Positions 1 to 5,611 of a stretch of 5,611 nt of DNA are shown here, one piece after another. Origin of the DNA: Bacillota bacterium (GTDB lineage: Bacteria > Bacillota_A > Clostridia > Peptostreptococcales > Anaerovoracaceae); NCBI GenBank assembly GCA_017556895.1, contig JAFYLX010000051.1, positions 1 to 5,611 on the forward strand. The letters run 5' to 3'. How positions within the stretch are numbered: the stretch's first letter is position 1; the number at the start of each line of letters is the position of its first letter. Both the position numbers and the translations under genes were made by a program. The notes under the pieces were generated by a model. It had not been told where the DNA came from. It saw nothing but the letters and a program-made list of their open reading frames with translations, and ran no database searches.

Positions 1-208
1 AGTTGAATATGATGATGTTGTTGATGGCTACTTTGACGAAGTGAAAAAAATTCTTATTGAAAAGTTTACTGAAGCAGAAACAAATGGAGAATATACTCTC
101 GATTTGCTGATGATTGCAAAATACTTTGAGAGAATTGGAGATCACGCTGTGAATATTGCAGAGTGGGTAATTTTTTCTATTACAGGACAACGAGAAGGAG
201 TTGAGTAA
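1..208 (+). CDS. phoU: PhoU, phosphate signalling regulator (C-terminal part only)
   Basis: The reading frame is open from the left edge (first full codon at base 2) to TAA at 206-208 and gives the last 68 residues of a protein that is usually about 215-225 residues long. The visible part carries the second PhoU helical-bundle signature ERIGDHAVNIAEW (fragment residues 43-55). Its ExxxD core (E43, D47) is the metal-cluster motif of the family. PhoU is a cytoplasmic adaptor that links the PstSCAB phosphate transporter to the PhoR kinase and keeps Pho signalling off when phosphate is abundant. Its stop lies 2 bp before the next start, and the ribosome binding site GAAGGAG (194-200) for the response regulator lies inside its last codons, so the genes are surely co-transcribed. 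The neighbouring phoB and phoR confirm the call. The N-terminal two-thirds and any upstream pst genes lie outside the window. Confidence 0.93.
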   Translation, partial: VEYDDVVDGYFDEVKKILIEKFTEAETNGEYTLDLLMIAKYFERIGDHAVNIAEWVIFSITGQREGVE

Positions 209-210
209 AA

Positions 211-885
211 ATGATCTTTTGTGTTGAAGACGATAACAGTATACGTGATTTGATGATTTATACTTTGAATTCAGCTGGGTTTGAGGCAAAGGGGTTTGGA
301 GAAGGTGAATCATTCTTCCAGGCGTTGCAAGAGCAAAAACCTGACTTAATTATGCTAGATGTAATGCTTCCGGGAGACGATGGCATAACTATCTTAAAAA
401 AGTTAAAGGCGCATAGTAATACTGCACATATCCCTGTAATCATGGCGACTGCTAAAGGTACAGAGTTTGATAAGGTAATCGGGCTAGATATGGGGGCAGA
501 CGATTATTTGGCAAAGCCTTTCGGTATGATGGAAATGATAGCCAGAATCAAGGCCGTTCTTCGTCGTTCAATGCCAAAGGAAGAACTAAATGTATTGCTT
601 GCCGGCAAACTAGAACTGAATTTAAACGAGCATACTGTTACAGTGTCGGGCAAACGAGTTCAGCTTACACTTAAAGAGTTTGAGATGCTAAGGATATTCA
701 TGGAGCACATCGGCAGGGTATATACTCGTGACCAGCTTCTTTCAAAAATATGGGGAGCTGATTATATAGGCGAGACTCGAACTGTAGATGTTCACATTGG
801 CACTTTAAGAACTAAACTAGCTGAATGTGGAGACTATATTCAAACAGTTAGAGGTGTGGGATATAGAATGGAGGTTAAACCATGA
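211..885 (+). CDS. phoB: Phosphate response regulator, OmpR/PhoB family (PhoB/PhoP)
   Basis: This 224-residue protein is a two-domain DNA-binding response regulator. The receiver domain (about 1-118) has the acidic pocket E6-D7-D8, the phosphoacceptor D50 in LIMLDVMLP, T80 as the switch threonine, and K102 in YLAKPF. The winged-helix output domain (about 128-222) has LTLKEFEML (152-160), the recognition-helix region RTVDVHIGTLRTKL (190-203) and the wing VRGVGYRM (213-220). Phosphorylated by PhoR, it should bind Pho boxes and control phosphate uptake genes. The N-terminus is short (MIFCVEDD), but an in-frame TGA at 202-204 leaves no room for a longer start, and GAAGGAG at 194-200 sits 10 bp before the ATG. 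The gene follows phoU by 2 bp and overlaps the kinase by four bases. Assignment to phosphate rather than another signal rests on the phoU and PhoR-type neighbours; the symbol could equally be phoP, as in Bacillus. Confidence 0.93.
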   Translation: MIFCVEDDNSIRDLMIYTLNSAGFEAKGFGEGESFFQALQEQKPDLIMLDVMLPGDDGITILKKLKAHSNTAHIPVIMATAKGTEFDKVIGLDMGADDYLAKPFGMMEMIARIKAVLRRSMPKEELNVLLAGKLELNLNEHTVTVSGKRVQLTLKEFEMLRIFMEHIGRVYTRDQLLSKIWGADYIGETRTVDVHIGTLRTKLAECGDYIQTVRGVGYRMEVKP

Positions 886-2537
886 CGCAAAGAATATTCA
901 AATCTATATTCTTTGTAGCGGTGGTAATGTTTGCTGCAAGCGTTACTTTGATAATGGGTTTTTTGTACGGATACTTTTCTGATGTGCAAAAGACACAACT
1001 TCAAATGCAAACTGAACTTGCGGCTCATGGAGTTAACTTGGATGGAGAAGTTTACTTCGAAGGGCTTGAAGCAGATGACTATAGAGTGACATGGATCGCT
1101 GAAGACGGAACTGTGTTATATGATAACTACAGTGATGAACATTCAATGGAGAATCACTTGCAGAGAGAAGAAGTGAGAGAGGCCATCGAGTATGGATATG
1201 GCGAGGGAGAACGTAAGTCAGCTACCCTAGAGGAGCGAGCGCTATACGCGGCACAGCGATTAAATGATGGGTCCGTTATAAGACTATCCATTGCTCAAAG
1301 CAGTATATTGACGCTGATTTTAGGAATGGCCCAGCCAATATGCACTGTGTTTTCGATCGCGCTGGTATTATCTTTGGTGTTAGCCTATAGACTTTCCAAA
1401 AACATAGTTGAGCCACTAAATAAGTTGAATCTTGATGATCCTTTGAAAAATAATAATTACGACGAACTTGCGCCATTGCTAAAACGAATTGCTTGGCAAC
1501 AAAGGGAACTTAGCAAGAAATCGACGGAATTACAGAATAGAAAGAACGAGTTTGAGACTGTAACTGACAGTATGAACGAGGGACTAGTGCTCTTAAACTC
1601 AAAAGGAACTATTTTGAGTATAAATGAAGTGGCTTGTTTGTTGCTTGATGTAGAGCATGAATCCGTTGGTAAGAACATCCTTACCATCAACAGAAACCTA
1701 GAACTGCAAGAAGTTTTATCGAAGGCCATAGTGGGTGAGTCTGCACAGAAAGTTGTAGCTTTAAAAGAAGGTTACTATCAGGTAGAGGCAAGTCCTGTGG
1801 TAGTGAATGGAGCGATTTCGGGGATAGCGCTTTTAATTTTCGATGTTACGGAAAGAGAAAATGCAGAGCAGATGAGGAGAGAATTCACTGCGAACGTTTC
1901 TCATGAGCTGAAGACACCGCTACATACGATTTCAGGATATGCAGAGCTTATGAAGGCAGGTATAGTTAAGGCTGATGATATTCCTAATTTTGCCGGGAAG
2001 ATATATGCAGAGGCGCAGAGACTTTCTCAGCTTGTTGAAGATATATTAAACCTTTCTCATCTGGACGAAGGGGCAGAAGGTATGAAGCATATGGAGGTAG
2101 ACGTATACTCTTTATGCGAAGCTACTTTGAGAAATCTTGAAGCTGAGGCCTTAAACGCAAATGTAACTTTGGAACTAGAAGGCGAAACGGCCATTATAAA
2201 CGGCATACCACAACTTCTTGGAAGTATAGTGTTTAACCTGTGCGACAACGCGATTAAATACAACAAAAAAGACGGACAAGTGAAGGTCTTTGTCGAAGAT
2301 GAGAAGTCAGAGGTTAGAGTTGTTGTTAAGGATACGGGGATAGGAATACCGCAGGAACACTTGGATAGAATCTTCGAAAGATTCTACAGAGTGGATAAGA
2401 GCCATTCGAAGGAAGTTGGTGGCACCGGCCTTGGCCTATCAATTGTAAAACATGCTGTGAAGATTCACGACGCAAAAGTGGACGTGACGAGCGCGGTAGG
2501 TGAGGGAACGACAATTACGGTTACATTCCCTAAGTAA
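882..2537 (+). CDS. phoR: Phosphate sensor histidine kinase PhoR
   Basis: This is a 551-residue membrane histidine kinase. Order of parts: TM1 about 7-32; an extracytoplasmic sensor about 33-141, including TWIAEDGTVLYDN (70-82) and the ATLEERALYAAQRLNDGSVI region (114-133), typical of clostridial PhoR; TM2 about 142-169; a degenerate HAMP-like linker about 170-212; a PAS domain about 222-325 ending FDVTERE; a HisKA helix with H341 in VSHELKTPLH; and an HATPase_c domain with N-box N452/N456, G1 DTGIGIP (484-490), F-box FERFYRVD (498-505) and G2 GGTGLGLS (513-520). All catalytic motifs are present, so it should be active. It autophosphorylates on H341 and passes phosphate to the upstream regulator; PhoU restrains it, probably through the PAS domain (family knowledge). 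Its ATG lies within ATGA overlapping the phoB stop, with GGAGG at 870-874, giving translational coupling. It is the last gene of the operon, followed by a hairpin terminator. Confidence 0.93.
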   Translation: MTQRIFKSIFFVAVVMFAASVTLIMGFLYGYFSDVQKTQLQMQTELAAHGVNLDGEVYFEGLEADDYRVTWIAEDGTVLYDNYSDEHSMENHLQREEVREAIEYGYGEGERKSATLEERALYAAQRLNDGSVIRLSIAQSSILTLILGMAQPICTVFSIALVLSLVLAYRLSKNIVEPLNKLNLDDPLKNNNYDELAPLLKRIAWQQRELSKKSTELQNRKNEFETVTDSMNEGLVLLNSKGTILSINEVACLLLDVEHESVGKNILTINRNLELQEVLSKAIVGESAQKVVALKEGYYQVEASPVVVNGAISGIALLIFDVTERENAEQMRREFTANVSHELKTPLHTISGYAELMKAGIVKADDIPNFAGKIYAEAQRLSQLVEDILNLSHLDEGAEGMKHMEVDVYSLCEATLRNLEAEALNANVTLELEGETAIINGIPQLLGSIVFNLCDNAIKYNKKDGQVKVFVEDEKSEVRVVVKDTGIGIPQEHLDRIFERFYRVDKSHSKEVGGTGLGLSIVKHAVKIHDAKVDVTSAVGEGTTITVTFPK

Positions 2538-2567
2538 ATGACAAATAGAAAATAATAGATAAAAATG

Positions 2568-2592
2568 AAAGGAGCTGCATGGCAGCTCCTTT
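2568..2592. terminator. Bidirectional rho-independent terminator between convergent operons
   Basis: A perfect 11-bp inverted repeat has arms AAAGGAGCTGC (2568-2578) and GCAGCTCCTTT (2582-2592) around a 3-base ATG loop. On the plus strand it lies 30 bp after the phoR stop and ends in TTTT (2590-2593). On the minus strand it lies 25 bp after the stop of the YbjQ-family gene and runs into a T-rich tail (TTTCATTTTTAT). It can therefore serve both operons. The minus-strand tail is the better U-tract; the plus-strand U-tract is short. Confidence 0.88.
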
Positions 2593-2617
2593 TGGATTCT
2601 TGTACGATACTTATTCT

Positions 2618-2929
2618 TTAGATGTATTTTACGGCTGTACCATAGACCATAACTTCTGCAGCTCCCTGCATCAAAGAAGCACTTTCATATCGGATGTTAA
2701 TAACGGCATCGGCGCCCATAACAGTTGCTTCGTCTACCATTCTCTTTGTAGCTACCTGTCTAGCTTCGTTTAACATTTCTGTATAAGAGTTAAGTTCACC
2801 GCCCACTAGACTTTTCATACCGGACATGAAGTCTTTTCCTAAGTTCTTTGTCTGTACGATTGTACCCTTTACTACTCCTAGAGCCTCAATTTCTTTTCCT
2901 GGGATATAATTTAGAGTTAATAATAACAT
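2618..2929 (-). CDS. YbjQ/UPF0145-family small protein (function unknown)
   Basis: This complete 103-residue protein has the usual length of the UPF0145/YbjQ family (about 103-107). Recognisable family landmarks are IPGKEIEALGVVKG (9-22), the LVGGEL turn (41-46), EARQVATKRMVDEA (55-68), GADAVINIRY (72-81) and the C-terminal MQGAAEVMVYGTAV (87-100). Family structures are small alpha/beta proteins that assemble into pentamers. The family is often labelled heavy-metal-binding, but I know of no firm biochemical function, and this copy has no cysteine or histidine, so metal binding is not supported by obvious soft-metal ligands. There is no signal peptide or membrane segment, so it is probably cytoplasmic. 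The start is fixed by AAGGAGG at 2943-2937, 7 bp upstream. It lies 27 bp downstream of the MerR-type gene, with no promoter seen between, so the two form one operon. The partner regulator suggests an inducible stress or envelope role, which is inference only. Confidence 0.88.
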   Translation of the reverse strand: MLLLTLNYIPGKEIEALGVVKGTIVQTKNLGKDFMSGMKSLVGGELNSYTEMLNEARQVATKRMVDEATVMGADAVINIRYESASLMQGAAEVMVYGTAVKYI

Positions 2930-2956
2930 AAGTTTTCCTCCTTTATATGACCTTTG

Positions 2957-3610
2957 TTAGTATTGCTTAGCGTCATCCACTTCGCCTTTTTTGATTTCAG
3001 AAAATCTTTGAACTAATGATATTATAGCACCGATTATAAAAGCTAGGAATACCGAACATAGTCCGATGATAAACCAAAGCGGTGGTGCATCTTCGGGTGC
3101 AGTCTCGAAGGCCCAATGAAATAGGAATAACATGCCTAGTGAAAAAATAACAATGACAGCTGTGGCACCTATGGCTCCTGCATAACTTGCAACCTTTACG
3201 TCTTTTTTCTTTACGTCGTTGAATGATGTTCCTTTGTTTTCCATATTATTCATCTCCTCTAACAAATCGTGTGCTTCCAAACTTGATAATGTTATATCTA
3301 GATCTTTTAGTGAGTTGCAAAAATCTACGGCATGAGATAAATTTGATTGCTTTCGTTCAAGTGTTACTAGATGCCTTTTCATACAATCGGCAACCGTGGT
3401 TGAACCTTGCTGCATCGAACGAATTTCCTCTAGAGGAACATCGAGTTTTCTGAAGAGCTTAATTTGCTCAAGAGTCTTGATATTTGATTCGTCGTAATAT
3501 CTATAACCGTTGTTCTTGTCACGGGCGGGGGTTATTAGCCCTTGGTCCTCGTAGAATCTAATATTCTTTTTAGTCATACCGATGAGGTTTTCGACTTCGT
3601 TTATTTTCAT
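2957..3610 (-). CDS. MerR-family regulator with two C-terminal membrane helices
   Basis: This is a complete 217-residue protein. Residues 1-70 are a MerR winged-helix domain: KINEVENLIGMTKKNIRFYE (2-21), GLITPARDKNNGYRYYDE (24-41), and the LEQIKLFRKLDVPLEEIRSM region (47-66). Residues about 71-123 are a helical, coiled-coil-like dimerisation segment. A basic KKKDVK stretch (134-139) then leads to TM1 (about 141-166), a short acidic outer loop (about 167-178), TM2 (about 179-200) and a charged cytoplasmic tail. Both termini should therefore be cytoplasmic, with the DNA-binding domain tethered to the membrane. No drug-binding (GyrI-like) or typical metal-loop effector domain is present; C76 and C98 are the only soluble-part cysteines. 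The start is supported by TCGGAGGA-type spacing (TCCTCCG on the plus strand, 3621-3627) and an in-frame stop at 3631-3629. It is transcribed divergently from rpoB and leads the YbjQ-family gene. Its ligand and targets other than its own promoter are unknown. Confidence 0.9.
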   Translation of the reverse strand: MKINEVENLIGMTKKNIRFYEDQGLITPARDKNNGYRYYDESNIKTLEQIKLFRKLDVPLEEIRSMQQGSTTVADCMKRHLVTLERKQSNLSHAVDFCNSLKDLDITLSSLEAHDLLEEMNNMENKGTSFNDVKKKDVKVASYAGAIGATAVIVIFSLGMLFLFHWAFETAPEDAPPLWFIIGLCSVFLAFIIGAIISLVQRFSEIKKGEVDDAKQY

Positions 3611-3636
3611 ATTATATATGTCCTCCGATTAACTAT

Positions 3637-3667
3637 ATTTTATACCTTCCATAGGGTGTAAGGTCAA
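3637..3667 (-). promoter_or_regulatory. Self-regulated promoter/operator of the MerR-YbjQ operon
   Basis: Read on the minus strand, a -35 element TTGACC (3667-3662) is followed either by TATAAA (3644-3639, 17-bp spacer) or by TAAAAT (3642-3637, 19-bp spacer). A 21-bp imperfect dyad fills the spacer, with outer arms ACCTT (3664-3660) and AAGGT (3648-3644); 7 of 10 base pairs match around centre 3654. A dyad placed between -35 and -10 with a 19-bp spacer is the hallmark of MerR-controlled promoters, where the activator untwists the DNA to realign the hexamers. The expected start is near 3630, just ahead of the ribosome binding site. The regulator's own gene is first in the transcript, so autoregulation is likely. 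Confidence 0.78.
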
Positions 3668-3697
3668 TAAAATTTTGTGCAAATTTATTCCTAGAAG

Positions 3698-3730
3698 TTT
3701 TTTTAAAAAAAGTTATAAAAAATTCCAATA
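3698..3730 (+). promoter_or_regulatory. A/T-tract upstream (UP-like) element of the rpoB promoter
   Basis: Seven T followed by seven A (3698-3711) and then AGTTATAAAAAATT lie immediately upstream of the rpoB -35 box. The part from about 3710 to 3730 falls at roughly -60 to -40 relative to the predicted start, where the RNA polymerase alpha C-terminal domains bind. Phased A-tracts there usually mark strong growth-related promoters. The location and composition are seen; the activity is inferred. Confidence 0.5.
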
Positions 3731-3731
3731 C

Positions 3732-3752
3732 CACTTGACTATTTGACAAGTG
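3732..3752. repeat. Inverted repeat CACTTG/CAAGTG overlapping the rpoB -35 box
   Basis: Arms CACTTG (3732-3737) and CAAGTG (3747-3752) are separated by 9 bp and cover the -35 hexamer and half the spacer. They match perfectly over 6 bp but do not extend further. This could be a repressor operator or chance; the arms are short and part of one is the -35 sequence itself. Confidence 0.35.
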
Positions 3753-3763
3753 AGTTATATAAT
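3735..3763 (+). promoter_or_regulatory. Sigma-A promoter of rpoB
   Basis: The elements are TTGACT (3735-3740), exactly 17 bp of spacer, then a consensus TATAAT (3758-3763). The predicted start is about 3769-3770, giving a leader of roughly 45 nt with AAGGAG at 3800-3805, 8 bp before the rpoB ATG. The near-consensus match, ideal spacing and A-rich upstream DNA suggest a strong constitutive promoter. No attenuator hairpin or L10-type leader structure is visible in the short leader. Confidence 0.88.
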
Positions 3764-3813
3764 ATTAGACTGCCACACAAAGTAATTTGTTAAGAATATA
3801 AGGAGTGATAAAG

Positions 3814-5611
3814 ATGCCAAGACCTATAAAAGTAGGTAGAAAAGAACGTATGACTTACGCTAAAATCAACGAAGTCTGCGAAATGCCTAACCTTATTCAG
3901 ATCCAGACGGATTCTTACAACTGGTTTATCGAAGAAGGCCTGAGAGAAGTATTTGAAGATATTTCCCCTATCAAGGACTACGCAGATAACTTGGTTTTAG
4001 AGTTTATTGACTATTCCCTTAACGACTCTCCAAAGTATGAGCAGGAAGAGTGTAAGGATAGAGACGTAACATACGCTGCTCCACTTAAAGTAAGAGTAAG
4101 ACTTATTAACAAAGAAACAGGAGAAGTCAAAGAGCAGGAAGTATTTATGGGGGATTTCCCTCTGATGACAGAAAAGGGAACATTCATTTATAACGGTGCA
4201 GAGAGAGTAGTTGTAACTCAGCTAGTTCGTTCACCTGGACCTTACTATGATGTTACTTATGACAAGTCAAACAACAAACTGTTTTCCACTACAATCATCC
4301 CTAACAGAGGTGCATGGTTAGAATATGAAACAGATTCCAACGAGATTATTTCCGTAAGAGTTGACCGTACAAGAAAGCAGCCTGTAACTACACTTTTAAG
4401 AGCTTTAGGCTTTGGTAGTGACCAGGAAATTCTTGATATCTTCGGCGAAGATGCAAGATTAAAGAAGACTCTTGAAAAGGATACTGCGGCTAACCACGAA
4501 GAAGGTCTAAAGGAAATTTACAAGAAACTTAGACCAACTGAACCGCCAACAGTAGAAAGTGCACGTGCACTTCTTAACTCATTATTCTTCGACCCTAAGC
4601 GTTACGACTTAGCTAAGGTTGGTAGATATAAGTACAATAAGAAGCTTTGCCTTTCCAACAGAATCACTGGCGTTATTGCTGCAGAAGACGTTATCAACCC
4701 AGAAACAAGCGAAATTATGGCTGAAAAGGGCCAGAAGATCGACAAGAATCTTGCGGTTGAAATTGAAAACGCAGGTGTTCAGTACATCTATGCTTACGGT
4801 TTAGATAAGGATAAAGAAGACCAGGTAACTAAGATTATCGGTAACAACTTTGTTGATTTAGCTGCTTATGTAGATTTTGACTACACAGAATTAAAGCTAA
4901 CTGACAAGGTGTTTTATCCTGCATTAAGAGAAATTCTTGACAGTGCAAACACTGAAGACGAATTAAAGGAAATGCTGGTAGACAGAAAGAACGATCTTTC
5001 TCCTAAGCATATTATCATTGAAGATATTATTGCTTCCATCAGCTATATCTTAAACTTAAATTATGGCATCGGCACAACTGACGATATTGACCATTTAGGC
5101 AATAGAAGACTAAGAACAGTTGGTGAGTTATTACAGAACCAGTTCAGAATTGGTCTTGCTAGAATGGAAAGAGTAGTTAAAGAAAGAATGACTATTCAGG
5201 ATATCGATGTTACTACACCACAGGCCTTAATGAACATTAGACCTGTAACTGCTGCTATCAAGGAATTCTTCGGTAGCTCCCAGTTATCACAGTTCATGGA
5301 CCAGAACAACCCTCTTGCAGAATTAACTCACAAGAGAAGATTATCTGCGTTAGGTCCTGGTGGTCTTTCAAGAGAAAGAGCGGGCTTCGAAGTTAGAGAC
5401 GTACATTATTCTCACTATGGTAGAATGTGTCCTATCGAAACTCCAGAAGGTCCAAACATCGGTCTTATCGGTTCCCTTACAACTTACGGTATCATCAACC
5501 AGTATGGTTTCATCGAAACTCCATTTAGACTAGTTGAAAAGGGTACTGGAAGGGTAACTGACGAAATCCACTCTTTAACTGCTGAGGAAGAAGAAATGAT
5601 GATCGTTGCAC
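3814..5611 (+). CDS. rpoB: RNA polymerase beta subunit RpoB (N-terminal half, runs off the right edge)
   Basis: The frame is open from ATG at 3814 to the window end, giving 599 residues of a protein of about 1,200. Beta is the catalytic partner of beta-prime in core RNA polymerase. Landmarks in order: protrusion start ending in [16 protein letters not shown] (23-38); [20 protein letters not shown] (111-130); [11 protein letters not shown] (136-146); beta lobe around 160-400; [20 protein letters not shown] (424-443); the rifampicin cluster from [15 protein letters not shown] (487-501) through [14 protein letters not shown] (505-518); and [15 protein letters not shown] (537-551) of rif cluster II. 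Q493, D496, H506, S511 and L513, matching E. coli Q513, D516, H526, S531 and L533, are all the sensitive type. A GTG at 3805 is in frame but overlaps the AAGGAG site, so the ATG is the start. Codon use is visibly more biased (AGA, GTA, TTA, AAC, GAA) than in phoR, fitting high expression. rpoC probably follows outside the window. Confidence 0.97.
   Translation, partial: MPRPIKVGRKERMTYAKINEVCEMPNLIQIQTDSYNWFIEEGLREVFEDISPIKDYADNLVLEFIDYSLNDSPKYEQEECKDRDVTYAAPLKVRVRLINKETGEVKEQEVFMGDFPLMTEKGTFIYNGAERVVVTQLVRSPGPYYDVTYDKSNNKLFSTTIIPNRGAWLEYETDSNEIISVRVDRTRKQPVTTLLRALGFGSDQEILDIFGEDARLKKTLEKDTAANHEEGLKEIYKKLRPTEPPTVESARALLNSLFFDPKRYDLAKVGRYKYNKKLCLSNRITGVIAAEDVINPETSEIMAEKGQKIDKNLAVEIENAGVQYIYAYGLDKDKEDQVTKIIGNNFVDLAAYVDFDYTELKLTDKVFYPALREILDSANTEDELKEMLVDRKNDLSPKHIIIEDIIASISYILNLNYGIGTTDDIDHLGNRRLRTVGELLQNQFRIGLARMERVVKERMTIQDIDVTTPQALMNIRPVTAAIKEFFGSSQLSQFMDQNNPLAELTHKRRLSALGPGGLSRERAGFEVRDVHYSHYGRMCPIETPEGPNIGLIGSLTTYGIINQYGFIETPFRLVEKGTGRVTDEIHSLTAEEEEMMIVA

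Noticed and set aside
1457..1729. Minus-strand frame of 90 codons inside phoR
   Set aside because: The low-complexity Ser/Phe-rich product is typical of an antisense shadow of a charged coding sequence; the phoR frame through this region encodes the conserved linker and PAS domain.
2579..2773. Plus-strand frame of 64 codons starting in the terminator loop
   Set aside because: It is antisense to the well-recognised YbjQ-family gene, starts in the hairpin, and its product resembles no protein family.
3223..3453. Plus-strand frame of 76 codons
   Set aside because: It lies antisense inside the MerR-type gene, has no ribosome binding site of note, and its composition is that of a shadow frame.
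3666..3689. Imperfect AT-rich inverted repeat (AATAAAATTTTG / CAAATTTATT) upstream of the MerR promoter
   Set aside because: The arms match only with two bulges and the loop would be about two bases; the local AT composition is enough to explain it.
3698..3711. T7A7 palindrome as a terminator hairpin
   Set aside because: It has no GC in the stem and no loop, and it lies between two divergent promoters where no transcript needs ending; an A-tract element fits better.
3743..3763. Second TTGACA (3743-3748) as the -35 box of the rpoB promoter
   Set aside because: It is only 9 bp from the TATAAT box, far too close; the TTGACT at 3735 gives exactly 17 bp.
4619..4804. Plus-strand frame of 61 codons inside rpoB
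   Set aside because: It is out of frame within a highly conserved part of rpoB, with no ribosome binding site.
1..5611. CRISPR arrays, tRNA/rRNA genes, riboswitches, insertion sequences or attachment sites
   Set aside because: I looked for repeated units, cloverleaf-like segments and transposase-like frames and saw none; nearly all of the window is explained by six genes and two short intergenic regions.

Overview
This window looks like a stretch of chromosome from a low-GC, anaerobic-type Firmicute, probably class Clostridia. The evidence is the AT-rich composition, strong AGGAGG-type ribosome binding sites, AGA/TTA/GTA-rich codon use and the style of the PhoR and RpoB proteins. An assignment to the Anaerovoracaceae/Family XIII neighbourhood is only a guess. 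There is no sign of a phage, insertion sequence, CRISPR array, tRNA or rRNA.

Layout. Bases 1-2537 (plus strand) hold the end of a phosphate-signalling operon: the C-terminal 68 residues of PhoU, then a complete OmpR-type response regulator (PhoB/PhoP), then a complete PhoR-type sensor kinase. The genes are 2 bp apart (phoU-phoB) and overlap by ATGA (phoB-phoR), so they look translationally coupled. PhoU would restrain the kinase when phosphate is plentiful, PhoR would phosphorylate PhoB, and PhoB would act on promoters outside this window. An 11-bp hairpin at 2568-2592 with T-rich flanks on both sides closes this operon and also the convergent operon that follows.

Bases 2618-3667 (minus strand) form a two-gene operon. 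It encodes a MerR-family regulator with two predicted C-terminal membrane helices, followed 27 bp downstream by a small YbjQ/UPF0145-family protein. Its promoter carries the MerR-type arrangement of an inverted repeat between -35 and -10, so the regulator probably controls its own operon. This module is the least understood part of the window.

Bases 3668-3813 are an AT-rich divergent intergenic region with a textbook sigma-A promoter (TTGACT, 17 bp, TATAAT) and an A/T-tract upstream element. They drive rpoB, which starts at 3814 and runs off the right edge after 599 codons. The rifampicin-binding cluster is intact and of the sensitive type. The gene directly upstream of rpoB is divergent, not rplL, so rpoB begins its own transcription unit here.

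Most of the window is ordinary core genome. The items most worth a second look are the membrane-tethered MerR/YbjQ pair, its self-operator, and the separation of rpoB from the ribosomal protein genes that usually precede it.
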